A stretch of DNA of 64,000 nucleotides from contig CM040100.1 in NCBI GenBank assembly GCA_022496805.1, forward strand, positions 16,955,009 through 17,019,008, read 5' to 3'. The translations under genes and the position numbers were made by a program. Under the pieces are notes generated by a model. It saw only the letters and a program-made list of their open reading frames with translations, made no database searches and had not been told where the DNA came from. Positions 1 to 10,578 of this stretch are shown here, piece by piece. Within the stretch, counting starts at the first letter, position 1, and each line of letters begins with the position of its first letter. This stretch comes from Pohlia nutans. Its lineage: Eukaryota; Streptophyta; Bryopsida; Bryales; Mniaceae.

Positions 1-640
1 GAAGGCTTCTACCACCTCCCCCTTCTCCAATTTTGGTGCTTTGTTAGACTCTTGCTGCTTATTTGATTGATTAGAATGATTAGGAAGAACTTGTGTAAGT
101 ATTAAGCGGTAATTTTAGTTGCCTATGTTGGTGTGGTACCCTTGAACTAGGGCTTTTTTTTTCTGGCTTCTTGGAGCCAGACTCCAATGTCGTGGCGCAG
201 TCACAGTAGTCTAAATTTGGAGGGACCTCCTTCCATTAAATGCATGGAGCACAACTATAGTGCAAAAAAGAAGCCCTCCCTTGAACTTATCTACGTTTTT
301 GTTAGTAAATTGTGTTTGAATTTTGCTTCTTGGGACATTGTGCAATAGTGTTGGAATTTTGGCCCAGTGTGTGGTATAGCGCAGAAGCACTGCCCAATTT
401 TCACCGGGCCAAATTCATGATTGGAAAGGAAAGAAAGGATTACAAATTAGGGTTATTGGGCACGACGCGAAAGCGCTGCCCAAAAAGGTCTCAATTCTTC
501 CTTGCATTCCATGATCTTGGTGTTACAATTGTGAATTGTGGTATTGTGGGACTTTTTGCTCAAGATAATTCCAATTTGTGGAAATTTTGATGCTCATTTT
601 GAGTCATATTAGTATGCTGTAATTTTTGGACAAGTGTGGG
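1..640. other. No recognised gene
   Basis: AT-rich sequence with a short open frame (312-590) that shows no domain, no codon bias and no splice context I can support. I see nothing else assignable here. Confidence 0.4.
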
Positions 641-1855
641 TTTTTGGTCCTTAGAGGTGTTAATAGCCCAATTCAAGCTCATTTCTGAGTACTTAAGTAT
701 CTAGGGAGAATTGTGGTGAATCGGGGCAATTTTCACACTTTTAGAACAATTGTTAGATAAAATTGTGTGCTGCCATTTAACCCCTAAATGCCTAGAGCCC
801 TCTCCAAATTCGGCAGTTTTGCAAAGATGCATTATAAAATGCAACTTAGAGGGATATTTTGAACTTGATATATGAATACAAGTTGTACATTATGAATTTT
901 AGATTCTATCCATACGGTTAGATCTATGATTGCTATTACCAATAATTTTGTATAAAATTTGAAATGTGAAATTCAAAATTATTTTGTAATTCAATTACGA
1001 ATAAGACATTGACAATCTACAGATGAATTTTTTTGTGATTGGTTGAAATGTAATACTCTAAGTGTAGTGATTTTTGGAGATTTTTTGGTTGCTTAATTAT
1101 ATGAGTTGACTTTTTTTAGAGCACTTTTACACTGAAATCTTCATTATTTTGAGTGAATCACTACAACATGAAATGAGGCATAAAATTTTCACAAATCATC
1201 CCCTTTCTAATCGGATCACATATGCATGAAGCTAACTTCCCATAGAATCTACAGTAAAAATTCCACACTGCTAAAAGTGCATGGCGGATGAGAAATTTTG
1301 GATGAAATCTGTACATCGTCCAAAAAATGGACGCTTAGGCAGTTAGGGGTTAAAGTGAAGGAGCAAATTTCCTTCACTTATCCAATTCTATTGTCAAAAT
1401 CAATCCCATTTTGGAGTACATAGTACTCATGGGAAATTGGAATGGATTTGATACAATTTAGCACTTTTTATGTTCATTTCTAGATAATTGTTTGTGCTGC
1501 CATTCAAGGTGAGGGTGCAATTTCCCTTCACTTGCCTAATTTTATTCTCGAATTTAACCCCATTTTGGAGTACTTAGTACCCATGGAAGATTAATGAGAA
1601 TTAAGACAATTTTGACCCTTTTAGAGCAATTTCTAGACAAGTGGTTGTGCTGTCATTTTGGATAGAGGTGCAATTCCCTTCTATTTACGCATTTTTTACA
1701 CCAAAATTGACTCCATCTTGAGTACTTGGTACCCATGAGCAATTGGTGTGAATTTGAGACTATTGTGGTGTTATTTTGGGTAAATTTTGCTTGGACTTTT
1801 GTGCTGCCATTGTTATTCAGGGTTAGTTTTTCATCCAAATTGTTCCATTAACGTT
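640..1855. repeat. Tandem repeat, period about 154 bp, four units
   Basis: The anchor GTGCTGCCAT (or GTGCTGTCAT) occurs at 767, 1494, 1647 and 1801, and the words GAGTACTTAGTACCCATG and GCAATTTCCCTTCACTT recur with the same phase. Spacings are 153 and 154 bp between the last three anchors. The first interval is 727 bp because a 573-bp insertion lies in it; without the insertion it is 154 bp. Units have diverged, so the array is old. No coding function is apparent. Confidence 0.8.
777..1353. mobile_element. TTAA-flanked MITE, family A copy 1
   Basis: Begins TTAACCCCTAAATGCC and ends AGGCAGTTAGGGGTTAA; 577 bp including both TTAA copies. It interrupts the 154-bp tandem array at a site that reads TCAA in the next unit, so TTAA is the target duplication. 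Related copies lie near 47690-48288 (inverted) and 60056-60510. It carries no open frame of note and is non-autonomous. TTAA targets with CCC-starting ends fit the piggyBac superfamily; that assignment is an inference. Confidence 0.8.
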
Positions 1856-3093
1856 GCATTAGACTCTAATTACTAGTATTGTGAGTGTATGAGATTTTTA
1901 GGAGAATTCTACGATGTATGGTACTTTTGGAACTTGATTTTGGCACCTCATTGTATGTTGCCATTTTTGCATACCTCCAATTTGCCCATTATTATACTAC
2001 TTCACTCCCATGTTGCTTATTTGACTCATTTCATTCATCCCTAGCTAAAGGAGTCCATTGCTTGGCATTGAGTTACCCTACCCCTCGGCCAACTATATGG
2101 TGCGTTGATCGGGCCACCGGTCAAAATACTCATATCCATTCTAATCATCACATTGCACCCGAGATTACTGTAAATAGGAATAGTGCTTAAAGTGTTGGTT
2201 TATGGTCCACTCACCTTACATAGTACGTTACTGTACATGGAACCGTATCCTGGGTAATTTCAATGTACTCGAGTAATTCTTTTGTTTTTTTAACACAATA
2301 GGCTTAGGCATATTGAATATGATTTTGAGGTATGATTGCATTTGATCTGAGTGAGCTTCACTGGAGGTTGTGCAATTTTTTTGAGGAAGCACTGTATGAG
2401 GACAAGGTTCATGAACTTCTAAAGTCAATGTAAAATAGCTAAAAAAATGGGATTCAATTGGAAAAAATTGCATTACAACTGCACTAAAGTGTAGATTCAC
2501 GTCCAAATTTGTTATTTTTTTCATATATAAAAAATCTACCCCATGTGTGGAGTGAAGCAGAGGTGACTCTATTGAGGTGACTCTATTGAGGTCCCGGGGG
2601 TGCAGTCTACATTATGTTTGAGAATCACATGCGTTCATAATCCCTTTTAAAAACCCCCTTGTATACGAGAGGTTATATGTCTAAATTCCTTTGTATACAG
2701 ATATATTCCGTTTTAAATATATGTTTAATGTAAGTATATGTGAATATTTTCAGTTCTAAATGTGTTTATTGTATGTATACGCAATACGACAATGTTCAAA
2801 TTAATATCCCTTCTGTGCACTCACATATACTCGTACATGTTTAGTACTATGCAGCCCTCGGGATTGAGGTGATGGAATTCACAAGTGAGTAGAGTTCTGA
2901 ATATGGCCACGAACTTCAGGGATGGACCGTTGGATTTGCATCACCTTTGAACAAAACGTGTGAAAATAAGTTAGGCTAAATTTGGTACAGTTGAATTCTA
3001 AATTTAGTACACAGTTCGTGAGAAATAGCTCCCACCTGTGAGATAACATGAAAAACAAACGTCTCTTAGAAAAGAGGCCAGCGCACTAAAGAG
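1856..3093. other. Intergenic, no gene recognised
   Basis: AT-rich DNA with short frames on both strands, none with recognisable protein character. A short local duplication (GAGGTGACTCTATT twice) lies near 2560-2590. Nothing else supported. Confidence 0.4.
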
Positions 3094-3641
3094 TTAACCC
3101 TTTAACGCGCCTGCGTCCATATAATGGACGACGAACAGATTGAAATCCTTCTCTTTACTACATCCTGTACAGTTTTTCATCCATCCAAATTTTCCTTGGT
3201 TCTTGTGCTAGTTGACTACCATTTGTACGGTATAGATCTTCAAGATAAGATATTGTGATTTTTTGAAAAATAACAATAGTGGTTGATGTCAAGTTTCATT
3301 CTTAGTTCAAAAAGTGAGACCTTCAACATGATTTTCCAAAATAAGTAGAATCAAATAATAGAAAGCATACCATCTCGTAGTGCATGTTATTTCAAATTCA
3401 TTACAACAATTTTTAATTTTTTTGTGTTACTTTGGGATTTTTAATTGAATTTCAAAAGAAAACCTTGAAAATTTAATTTAAAAAAATTACTAAAAAATAT
3501 GATAAATCCAACCATACAGATGTGATCTAAACATTGACATTTACAACTTTGCTTTGTACATCAACTCCATTTTTGGTATTCATCAAACATTTTATAATGG
3601 ATCTTTGAAATCAGTGATGAATCGGGACGTTAAAGGGTTAA
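3094..3641. mobile_element. TTAA-flanked MITE, family B copy 1
   Basis: 548 bp, from TTAACCCTTTAACGCG to CGGGACGTTAAAGGGTTAA. The interior matches 19002-19476 over most of its length (shared words CTTGGTTCTTGTGCTAGTTG and ATCTTCAA), and one end matches 12991-13100. Non-coding. Confidence 0.75.
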
Positions 3642-3937
3642 AAGAGCCTTAAACATGTTAAAGTGCTAAATTCCTTAAATAACTTATTAGTGATTATGGA
3701 ATTATTATGTCTAACGTTGACTGTCTAATTAGATGAATGTCAAATACTTGAGACAACTTCCTGGGACAACTCGGATAAAATATTCCAGAATATTCCAGAA
3801 TATTTTAAAATATTCCAAATACATTATAAGAATATGGACCTTGTCTAACAGAGGGAGAGGTCTACTAGACATCTTTGGTCAACATTTTGTTTAGTGGTCA
3901 AATAATATGACTGTGGGTGTGAAATACCATATTCTTA

Positions 3938-4357
3938 GGGGCGGTTTACACTACGGACCAAGAGCCGTGACTAAGGAAAATGGATTAATTCCATGGTCAC
4001 ACTTCATGGTCACACTTCAAAAAAATGTAATTTTTAAAGCCCTTGGGCCTCTCACTAAGTGTAAACCGAACTTGGACCGGGACTTAAAAAAACAATAAAA
4101 CGGCATTTCAAGCCTATGGTCTCCTCGTTCGGCAATGAGAGAACCCTTTTTGCCTCTCTCACCACAAAATCCGGGGGACCCTTCAACATTATCCACTAGA
4201 CCTATTTCTAGGCCTTTTGAGGACCTCAATTCCTTTGGTCACTTTTCTTTTTTCCTTGTAGTGTAAACCCAAGTCATCCCGGGACGAGTTGATGGAGCCA
4301 ATCACAGATTTTAGAGCTGCATGGGACGAGTTCTTGGTCCGTAGTGTGAACCGCCCC
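3938..4357. mobile_element. PIF/Harbinger-like MITE with TTA target duplication
   Basis: 420 bp. Left end GGGGCGGTTTACACTACGG, right end the inverse with one mismatch, flanked on both sides by TTA. The paralogous segment (unit B) has a single TTA and no element at 7993-7995, an empty site. A 3-bp TTA duplication with GGG-starting ends is typical of PIF/Harbinger elements. The right end also matches the sequence at 53186-53300. Confidence 0.85.
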
Positions 4358-4469
4358 TTACAATCAAAACTCAAAACTCTTTTAAATCATCCCTCTAGTA
4401 ACCAACGCATATGAGCTCAAAAATTGATATAAGGAAAGTATCCAATCACATGTACACACATTAGCAAAT

Positions 4470-5000
4470 ATCCTTTGCAGTTACTGGAATGTGATGTTTG
4501 AGAGCGTGATAATAACAAGTTCAGAGGGTACAAATATTGGAATATGATATTTGAGAGAGTGATTATTAACGAGTTCAAAGTGCACGGGTATTGGAATGTG
4601 ATATTGATTATTAGAGAGAGTGGTAATAACAAGTTCAGAGTGTACTACAAATACCGGAATGTGATATTGGAAAGAGTGGTAATAACGAGTTCAGAGTGTA
4701 CTACAAATACCAGAATGTGATATTGGAGAGAGTGATAATATCGAGTTCACAATGTACTGTACATATATTGGAGAGTGTGATATTGGAGAGTGTGTTATTA
4801 GAGGGTGTGATATTGGAGAGTGTTATTAGAGGGTATGATATTGGAGAGTGTGATATTGGAGGGTGTGATATAATAACGAGTTCAAAGTGACATACAGGTA
4901 CTGAAATGTGATATTGTAGAGTGAGATAATAACGAGGTCAAAAGTGTATAGGTACTGACATATTATACTCCGTATTGGAGAGAGTGATAATAACGAACGA
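4470..5000. repeat. Minisatellite with TGTGATATTGGAGAG core
   Basis: Degenerate tandem units of roughly 60-70 bp (shorter near 4760-4870), each with a core like TGTGATATTGGAGAGAGTG followed by ATAATAACGAGTTCA. The same family lies upstream of the second gene copy at about 8090-8360, so it pre-dates the duplication but has changed unit number since. Confidence 0.75.
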
Positions 5001-5229
5001 GTCAATAGTATAGTTTGAGAATTCAAACTGTTGGAGACGGAGGAATGCGAATGAAATGACGATGAATAGAGCTCCTAGTCAAGTGCATGGATGCACACTG
5101 ACAATCAGTCCGTCAGCTGGTTACGTAGGTCAGATCCAACCCAATCAGGATCATTCATCACTGGAGCGGCTAAGCTAAGAAGCTTATCAGAAATCAGCAA
5201 ACTCAGGTTCCAGGAGCTCCATAAAGGAG

Positions 5230-5410
5230 CACAGGCACGTACTTTACCGTGGCAGTGAACGTGTCTGGCATGCTTCAAAAGCACAAAGCTGCACAACCTC
5301 CTCGCCACTTGGCACCGGAGCCACTTCCCACACCAGCCATGTGGTGCCGACATCCGCCCTCCGCCTCATCCACGGCTGCCAGCCCCTTCCCTCTCCCCCT
5401 ATATCACGTC
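5230..5410 (+). promoter_or_regulatory. Core promoter of rubredoxin-like gene, copy A
   Basis: About 180 bp is strongly conserved with 10250-10432 upstream of copy B, although sequence further upstream has diverged. It includes TGGCAGTGAACGTGTCTGG, a GC-rich stretch and a TATA-like CCCTATATCAC at 5397-5407, about 135 bp before the start codon. Conservation between paralogues is the main evidence. Confidence 0.6.
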
Positions 5411-5540
5411 CCTAAACACACCAACAATTATCTCACAATCACAGCAACAACATCAGCAAACAATTCACTTTCTCTCTTCAACTTTCGTTTCAGTTTTCTC
5501 GTTTACAGGTCGATCTAGCTCTTCGTTAGTTTTCACGACA

Positions 5541-6867
5541 ATGGCGTTGGCAATGAACGTTCGCACCAATGTGGGCTCTGCACTCGCTGCCCCTGTCGTC
5601 GCTGGCGTCCCCAGCTTGAAGCAGACCACCAGCGTCCGCTTCACCAATGGTAAGCTCGTCTCACCTCTCCAGAATCGATCAAACTCATCGATGTCACCAT
5701 AGTTCGGGAATCAACCAGTTCCTGTGCATGCAGAGGGTACCAATTAACGCCATATTGGTTATTTTGGCCGATCCCTGTTATTTTCTAGTGGTAACCTGTA
5801 GGTTGCCATTCATGTATGTGTCTTTGAATGCTTCGTGCACATGCGACTTTTTCGAGTCGACGCTGGGTTTGTCTGAGTTGTGAAACCCTAATTCTTAAGC
5901 ATCGGAGGGGATGTATTGTGGAAGACTGATATATGTATGGAATGGGCGTGGATGCAGGTGCCGTGGTTTGGAAGAGGGCGTCGCTGGTGGTGGTGCGCGC
6001 GGAGGGCAAGACGGAGCCCGGGCCTGGCGGGCGTGGCAACTCGACCGGTGCCCCGACGACCCCCGCGGGCATGAGCGGGTCCGAGGCGCCCTTGAGCGTG
6101 GTGACGCAGAGCGCGCCTTTGGAGCAGGGCTCGGACGTGCCCGTCAGCGAGCGCATTGCGTACGTGTGCCAGGACTGCGGCTACGTCTACGACCAGGAGA
6201 CGCCCTTCGAGGACGTTTCCGAGGAATACAACTGCCCCCGTAAGACTGTCAATCCCTTTCTTCCTGATGCTTAGAGGTTCAGTGCATCTGATCCCTCTGA
6301 TGTTAAGAGCTCAACCTATTGTTCAAGTGTGACCGTGTTGCAAGAGCAGGATAGTCTAGACTGTCGTATTATCTTACTGCCTGGGATTATAATTAATGAC
6401 ATAATTTGAACGTGAGAACTACAATTACGTGCAGAGTATTCTAGATATGACAGTTTAGAAGACGGTATTGCAAAGGGGTTTGAACGTGCAGCAGTTCTTC
6501 CACTTCTCTTTATGAGCTTGTCGATGCATTTCTTCGTTCTGCAGTTTAGAGAGTTCTTTGTGCATGTGATTCTTCTGATGTGGAGAGTATATTTGAGGTT
6601 CTCTGATCATTCAGCAGGGTCCCAAGTTCTTCATTTATGACAGCTTGAATGTGCAGTACAGTCGGTGGTAATGTGACAAGTGTGTAGGTGGTTTGGATGT
6701 GATTGTTCTGATCGATGTGATATGGGATTGCAGAGTGTACGGCGCCCAAGGCGCGCTTCATGATGGCGAACGCCAGCGTGGGCGAGATGTTGGACACCAC
6801 CAAGGAGGAGGACGCGGTGTCGCGCGGCAGCGGGGAGAAGAGCGGCAGCCCCCCGAGCCAGAACTAG
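5541..6867 (+). CDS. Plastid rubredoxin-like protein, copy A
   Basis: Three exons: 5541-5649, 5958-6239 and 6734-6867, all with GT-AG borders and consistent phase, give 174 aa. Residues 1-51 are rich in Ala, Val, Ser and Thr, ending VVVRA, a typical plastid transit peptide. A Pro/Gly/Ser/Thr-rich linker (55-100) leads to a rubredoxin fold with Cys107, Cys110, Cys129 and Cys132 (CQDCGYVYD ... CPQC), expected to bind one iron. Only 18 residues separate the two CxxC pairs, against 29 in classical rubredoxin; a similar short form occurs in plant rubredoxin-like proteins. The tail after APKARF is acidic and Ser-rich with no membrane anchor. Likely a soluble stromal electron-transfer or redox protein; partner unknown. 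It differs from copy B at residue 40 (Val/Ala) and the last residue (Asn/Ser). Confidence 0.88.
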
Positions 6868-7097
6868 AGCGATTTTTCTCGATTGATTGTTGTAGTGAAT
6901 TCAGCAATTCATGTACAATAACTGCCAGCCGGAATTGTAGCACCATGTATGATATCAGTGAATGATTTGGAAGAGTTCGGGATTAGTTGTATATTGGCAG
7001 TCTGCATCGATCCGCAAGGAAGATGTAGGTGAGCTAGCGACGATTTTATTATTGTGTTGTCACAAAACTTCTCTGTACACTAGTTCCTCCGAGTTGC

Positions 7098-7103
7098 AAT
7101 AAA
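7098..7103 (+). terminator. Poly(A) signal, rubredoxin-like copy A
   Basis: AATAAA in TTGCAATAAAATCTCGG, about 230 bp after the stop codon; the same context is kept after copy B at 12492. Confidence 0.55.
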
Positions 7104-7250
7104 ATCTCGGTATGCTTTGATTTATTTTACTCTGTCTCAGGTAACTCTACTTTTGGAAATGAGTTTCAGGTTGATTATGGATATATTCCCACTTGAATCC
7201 AAGGAATCATTATAACTTAGATATATTAATTACACAAATTTTTCAAACAA

Positions 7251-8089
7251 TAATATAAACTTATTTGAAAATTAAAAAAAGAAAGTGTTGTTACAATGTC
7301 ATGTACGGAATATTAAGTAGCCCTTCACACATTAAATTGCTTCTTCCAAGTAAAAAGATATAGGAAGATGAGTGATGGTCTGATGTGGGTAATTCCTAAA
7401 AGAAATATGAGTTTTGAGAAGTGTCTTTTTGGAAAGAAAAATACATTGGAAAATTACGAAAATTAGAGGGTGTTATAGGCATGATGGTTGCAACTATATA
7501 CATGATGTTACATGGAAGTTCTATACACATATGATGTCAAAGATGGAATTTCTAACACATAAAATGAGTTAAATATAAGTTACACTATAAAAGTAAAAGT
7601 GGTACTCATATCAGACCATTCCACAAATGGAATATATGATGTAAATTGGTAAATTCTACTCTAGCTTGTATTGAGAAGTGTAGTATTGACAAGGCATACA
7701 TTGATAACTGTATAAATAGGGTAAGTATTTCTGACAATTACTATTTTCCAGCTTAACGACATATTAGACATCTTACAATGACTTCTAATTGGATGAGTGA
7801 AGTATGTTGAACTTCGATAAAATATTCATGTTCACAAATATCTAGGATTTTTTTTGGATTTTTTTGGAATATTCTAGGTGTATTGTAAGAACATAGTTTG
7901 AGCCTAAAGCAGTTAGGGAGGTCTCTTAGACATTTTTGCTGGACACTGTCTAGTGGTCAAATACGACAATTATGGTAGTTAAACTACCAGTGTTACAATG
8001 AAACAATTTTGATAATACATTCAAAGTTGTTTTAAATCACCCCTTAAAAATTGACATGTGGAAAGTATCCAATCACATGTATACACAAT
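7251..8089. other. Spacer between duplication units, no gene
   Basis: AT-rich. From about 7690 it aligns with the upstream part of unit A (3690-3930). It contains the empty TTA site (7993-7995) that matches the MITE insertion point in unit A. No coding capacity seen. Confidence 0.5.
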
Positions 8090-8365
8090 AGCAAATATTC
8101 TTTGCTGTTATTAGAATGTGATATTGGAGAGTAAGATAATCAAGAGTTCAAAGTGTATATACACTAAAATGTGATATTGCAGGAGTGATAGTAACATGTT
8201 TAGAGTACATAGATATTACAATGTGATATTGGCAAATGTGATAATAACGATTTCAAAGTGTGTAGGTATTGAAAAGTAATATTGGAGTGTGTGATAATAA
8301 CCAGGGCAATGTATATAAGTATTGAAATATGATATTGGAGAGTGATAATAATAAGTTCATAGTAT
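8090..8365. repeat. Minisatellite with TGTGATATTGGAGAG core, copy B
   Basis: Four to five degenerate units with the same core as 4470-5000; shorter than the unit A array. Confidence 0.65.
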
Positions 8366-8370
8366 AGATT

Positions 8371-8516
8371 CATTAATAGAAATCTTGACGAATGTGACTT
8401 GTCTTTAATGACTGCATTTCGTTTTGATTGAAATTGTGATTTTGAGTTACTAAAGACAAGTCAACAAATATTTAGTGGTGAAAGACATGTTACATTTGAC
8501 AAGATTTTTATTAGTG
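8371..8516. mobile_element. Palindromic CACTA-like MITE, family P copy 1
   Basis: About 146 bp, nearly a full inverted repeat: CATTAATAGAAATCTTGACG at one end and CAAGATTTTTATTAGTG at the other, with GTGACTTGTCTTTAATGACT inverted within. Further copies lie at 8559, 13759 and 14964. The outer CACTAGTAGAAA-type ends resemble plant CACTA-derived MITEs. Confidence 0.65.
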
Positions 8517-8558
8517 TTTGAAAGTTTAAAGTTTTGGGTTTGTAACAGACTAAGGAAC

Positions 8559-9011
8559 CACTAGTAGAAATCTTTACAAATGTGACTTGGCTTTAATGAC
8601 TAAATTTTGCTGAAATTGTGATTTTTGAGTCACTATAAAGAAGTCACAACGACATTTGGGCATTAACTCCTAAACATCCCAGCGTCCAGAAACTGGATCA
8701 CAAAAAGATTCAAAGCTTTGCAACTTTCTCATACAACATCAGATGACTTTCATCCAAGTCACCTTTGTAAGCCTATTACCAATTATAATAAATCTCTTGT
8801 GATGGGGAGTTGTTTATTATTGGAGAGGCCTCCAACTACAAGTATGTCAAATTAGTTGGATAGATTTTATGCTTACAATGGTCTTCTCATGTACACCTTT
8901 TGTACATTTGAGCCATGTTAATATTTATTTTTGATCCTAGCATCTACTTGTGTTCGAAGGGTCGGTATGTTTAGGGGTTAAAGACATGACACATTTGACA
9001 TGATTTCTAGT
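8559..9011. mobile_element. Family P MITE copy 2, split by a TTAA element
   Basis: Left half begins CACTAGTAGAAATC; the right half resumes after 8981 with AGACATGACACATTTGACA and ends GATTTCTAGTA. The 318-bp insertion between them is the family H element at 8664. Confidence 0.65.
8664..8981. mobile_element. TTAA-flanked MITE, family H copy 1
   Basis: 318 bp from TTAACTCCTAAACATCC to TATGTTTAGGGGTTAA. Nested in a family P MITE at a position where another family P copy has an uninterrupted TTAA (about 15085). Other copies: 43334-43639 and about 62834-63172. Confidence 0.75.
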
Positions 9012-9012
9012 A

Positions 9013-10072
9013 CACTAAATGGGCTATTTAGTGTCCAAAGAGAATTGAAGTCTTCTACCGCAATTCATTCAAAGGGGAGGACAAATAATGTCCCTACACT
9101 ACATATGAGTTTGTCATTTGTCATTCCCACTTTCATTGAGAGTGCCATGTAACAGGTTTCTTTCAAGTGATGAGAGTGACACGAGGTGGCATGCCATGTT
9201 TATTATAAAGTTGCCATTTGTCATTGGAACACTATATGATCCGTTTTTCTTTCTTACATTCAGACTATATCTCCCTAAAATCATACAGTGCACAGGTTGA
9301 GAAATAGTATCCCAAACACTAAGGTCTGCTTTCCATAGAGAGCCTTAATTTGCACGGTGACATCCTGTGGGTACTTCCTAATATGTTTAGAAGGTAGGAA
9401 GAATAAATGAAGTGCATGTTGGGAATTAAGAGCATCTCCACCCTTGCGCAGAAACCGAGGCTCTGGAAAAGGGCTTTGACGGGCTCCAAGCATACAATTT
9501 AAAATTTTAACGCGGCAGTCCCTCACCCTTGCTTGCGTCCTGGCTCTCCAAACCGAAGGATTGTCAGAAATATTCCAGAATGAATCCACGGAATCCGCTC
9601 CCAATTTCCAAAAGCGCCACGATCCACGGAATCTCAAGTGGATGAGGCCAAAAAAAGCCCGGAATGCGGGCGCAGTAAGAGCAATGCTCACCCGCGAGGA
9701 TAGCGAGTGCAAAGGAAAGTTTGAAGAGCCCTGGCAATCAAGGCCGCATTTATGGAGAGGGGTGGGGGATGATTTTCTCCAAGGCCGCATTAAAGGGCTT
9801 GCTGAGTCCCTTTAACGCGGCAGGGTGGAGATGCTCTAACATGCAATCTTGCAAAGTTGAGGAAACAAGACCGGAAGCTTGAAAACATTATCCATAAGTT
9901 TTGACATATGCTATAAACACTTGACAACTCAATACGTTACAACCTCCAAAGCACTCATTTAATTTAAGCTACACCCCCCAAGGCATGTTCTGTCAAACAA
10001 ATAATTGTCAATGAGAACACCATGAACGTTCAGGCTCTCCATGGAAAGCCGTCCTAAATAGCCTATTTAGTG
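9013..10072. mobile_element. CACTAAAT-ended element, family E copy 1
   Basis: Ends CACTAAATGGGCTATTTAGTG and, inverted, CACTAAATAGGCTATTTAG. Parts of the interior (9100-9240, around GGTGGCATGCCATGTTTAT) match the family E copy at 28959-29275. About 1.06 kb because another MITE (9430-9836) is nested inside. Non-coding; open frames inside are spurious. Confidence 0.6.
9430..9836. mobile_element. Harbinger-like MITE with TAA target duplication
   Basis: Ends GAGCATCTCCACCCTTGCG and the inverse of GAGCATCTCCACCCTGCCGC (15 perfect base pairs), flanked by TAA on both sides (9427-9429, 9837-9839). GC-richer than its surroundings. GAGCATCTCC-type ends with a TWA duplication are common for plant PIF/Harbinger MITEs. 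Confidence 0.75.
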
Positions 10073-10249
10073 CAGTGAATGGGAGTGAAATGAGGATGAA
10101 TAGAGCTCCTCGTCAACTAGTGAATATCAATTTACGTAGGTCAGATCCATCCCAAATTCATCTATCATTGGAGCGGCTAAGTTAACACTGAAGCTTATCA
10201 GAAATCAGCACACTCAGGCACCAGAAGCTCCATAAAGGAAAGGAGAGCA

Positions 10250-10432
10250 CAGGCTCGCACTTTACCGTGGCAGTGAACGTGTCTGGCATGCTTCAAAAGC
10301 ACAAAGCTGCAAATCCTCCTCGCCACTTGGCACCGGAGCCACTTCCCTCACCGGCCATGTGGTGCCGACATCCGCCCTAGCCTCCGCCGCATCGACGGCT
10401 GCCAGCCCTCTCACTCTCTCCCTATATCACCA
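10250..10432 (+). promoter_or_regulatory. Core promoter of rubredoxin-like gene, copy B
   Basis: Counterpart of 5230-5410: same order of conserved blocks and TATA-like CCCTATATCACC (10420-10431). Everything upstream of about 10080 has been replaced by nested transposons, so copy B may have lost distal elements. Confidence 0.6.
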
Positions 10433-10578
10433 CACGCCCATCTATCAGAACTCCATCAATCATCCCACACTCACAGCAACAACAACTGATCAGCAATCAC
10501 TTCACTTACATTCTTCAACCTTCGTTTTCAGTTTTCTCGTCTACAGGTCGATCTAGCTCTTCGTTTGTTTTCACGACA

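Larger units (their letters stand above)
3642..7250 (+). repeat. Tandem segmental duplication, unit A
   Basis: This segment aligns in order with 7690-12620: an upstream block with ATATTCCAGAATATTCC-like sequence and GTCTAGTGGTCAAAT, a TGTGATATTGGAGAG minisatellite, promoter, three-exon gene and 3' flank past the poly(A) site. Coding exons are nearly identical between copies; introns and flanks differ by substitutions and by insertions private to one copy. Boundaries are approximate. Confidence 0.85.

Noticed and set aside
312..590. 92-aa frame near the left edge
   Set aside because: No domain, no codon bias, no supporting splice sites.
5785..6156. Minus-strand open frames opposite the rubredoxin exons
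   Set aside because: GC-rich codon shadows of exon 2; they recur in both copies only because the coding strand is conserved.
9281..9790. 169-aa minus-strand open frame
   Set aside because: It lies across the ends of two nested MITEs and has no domain or splice context.
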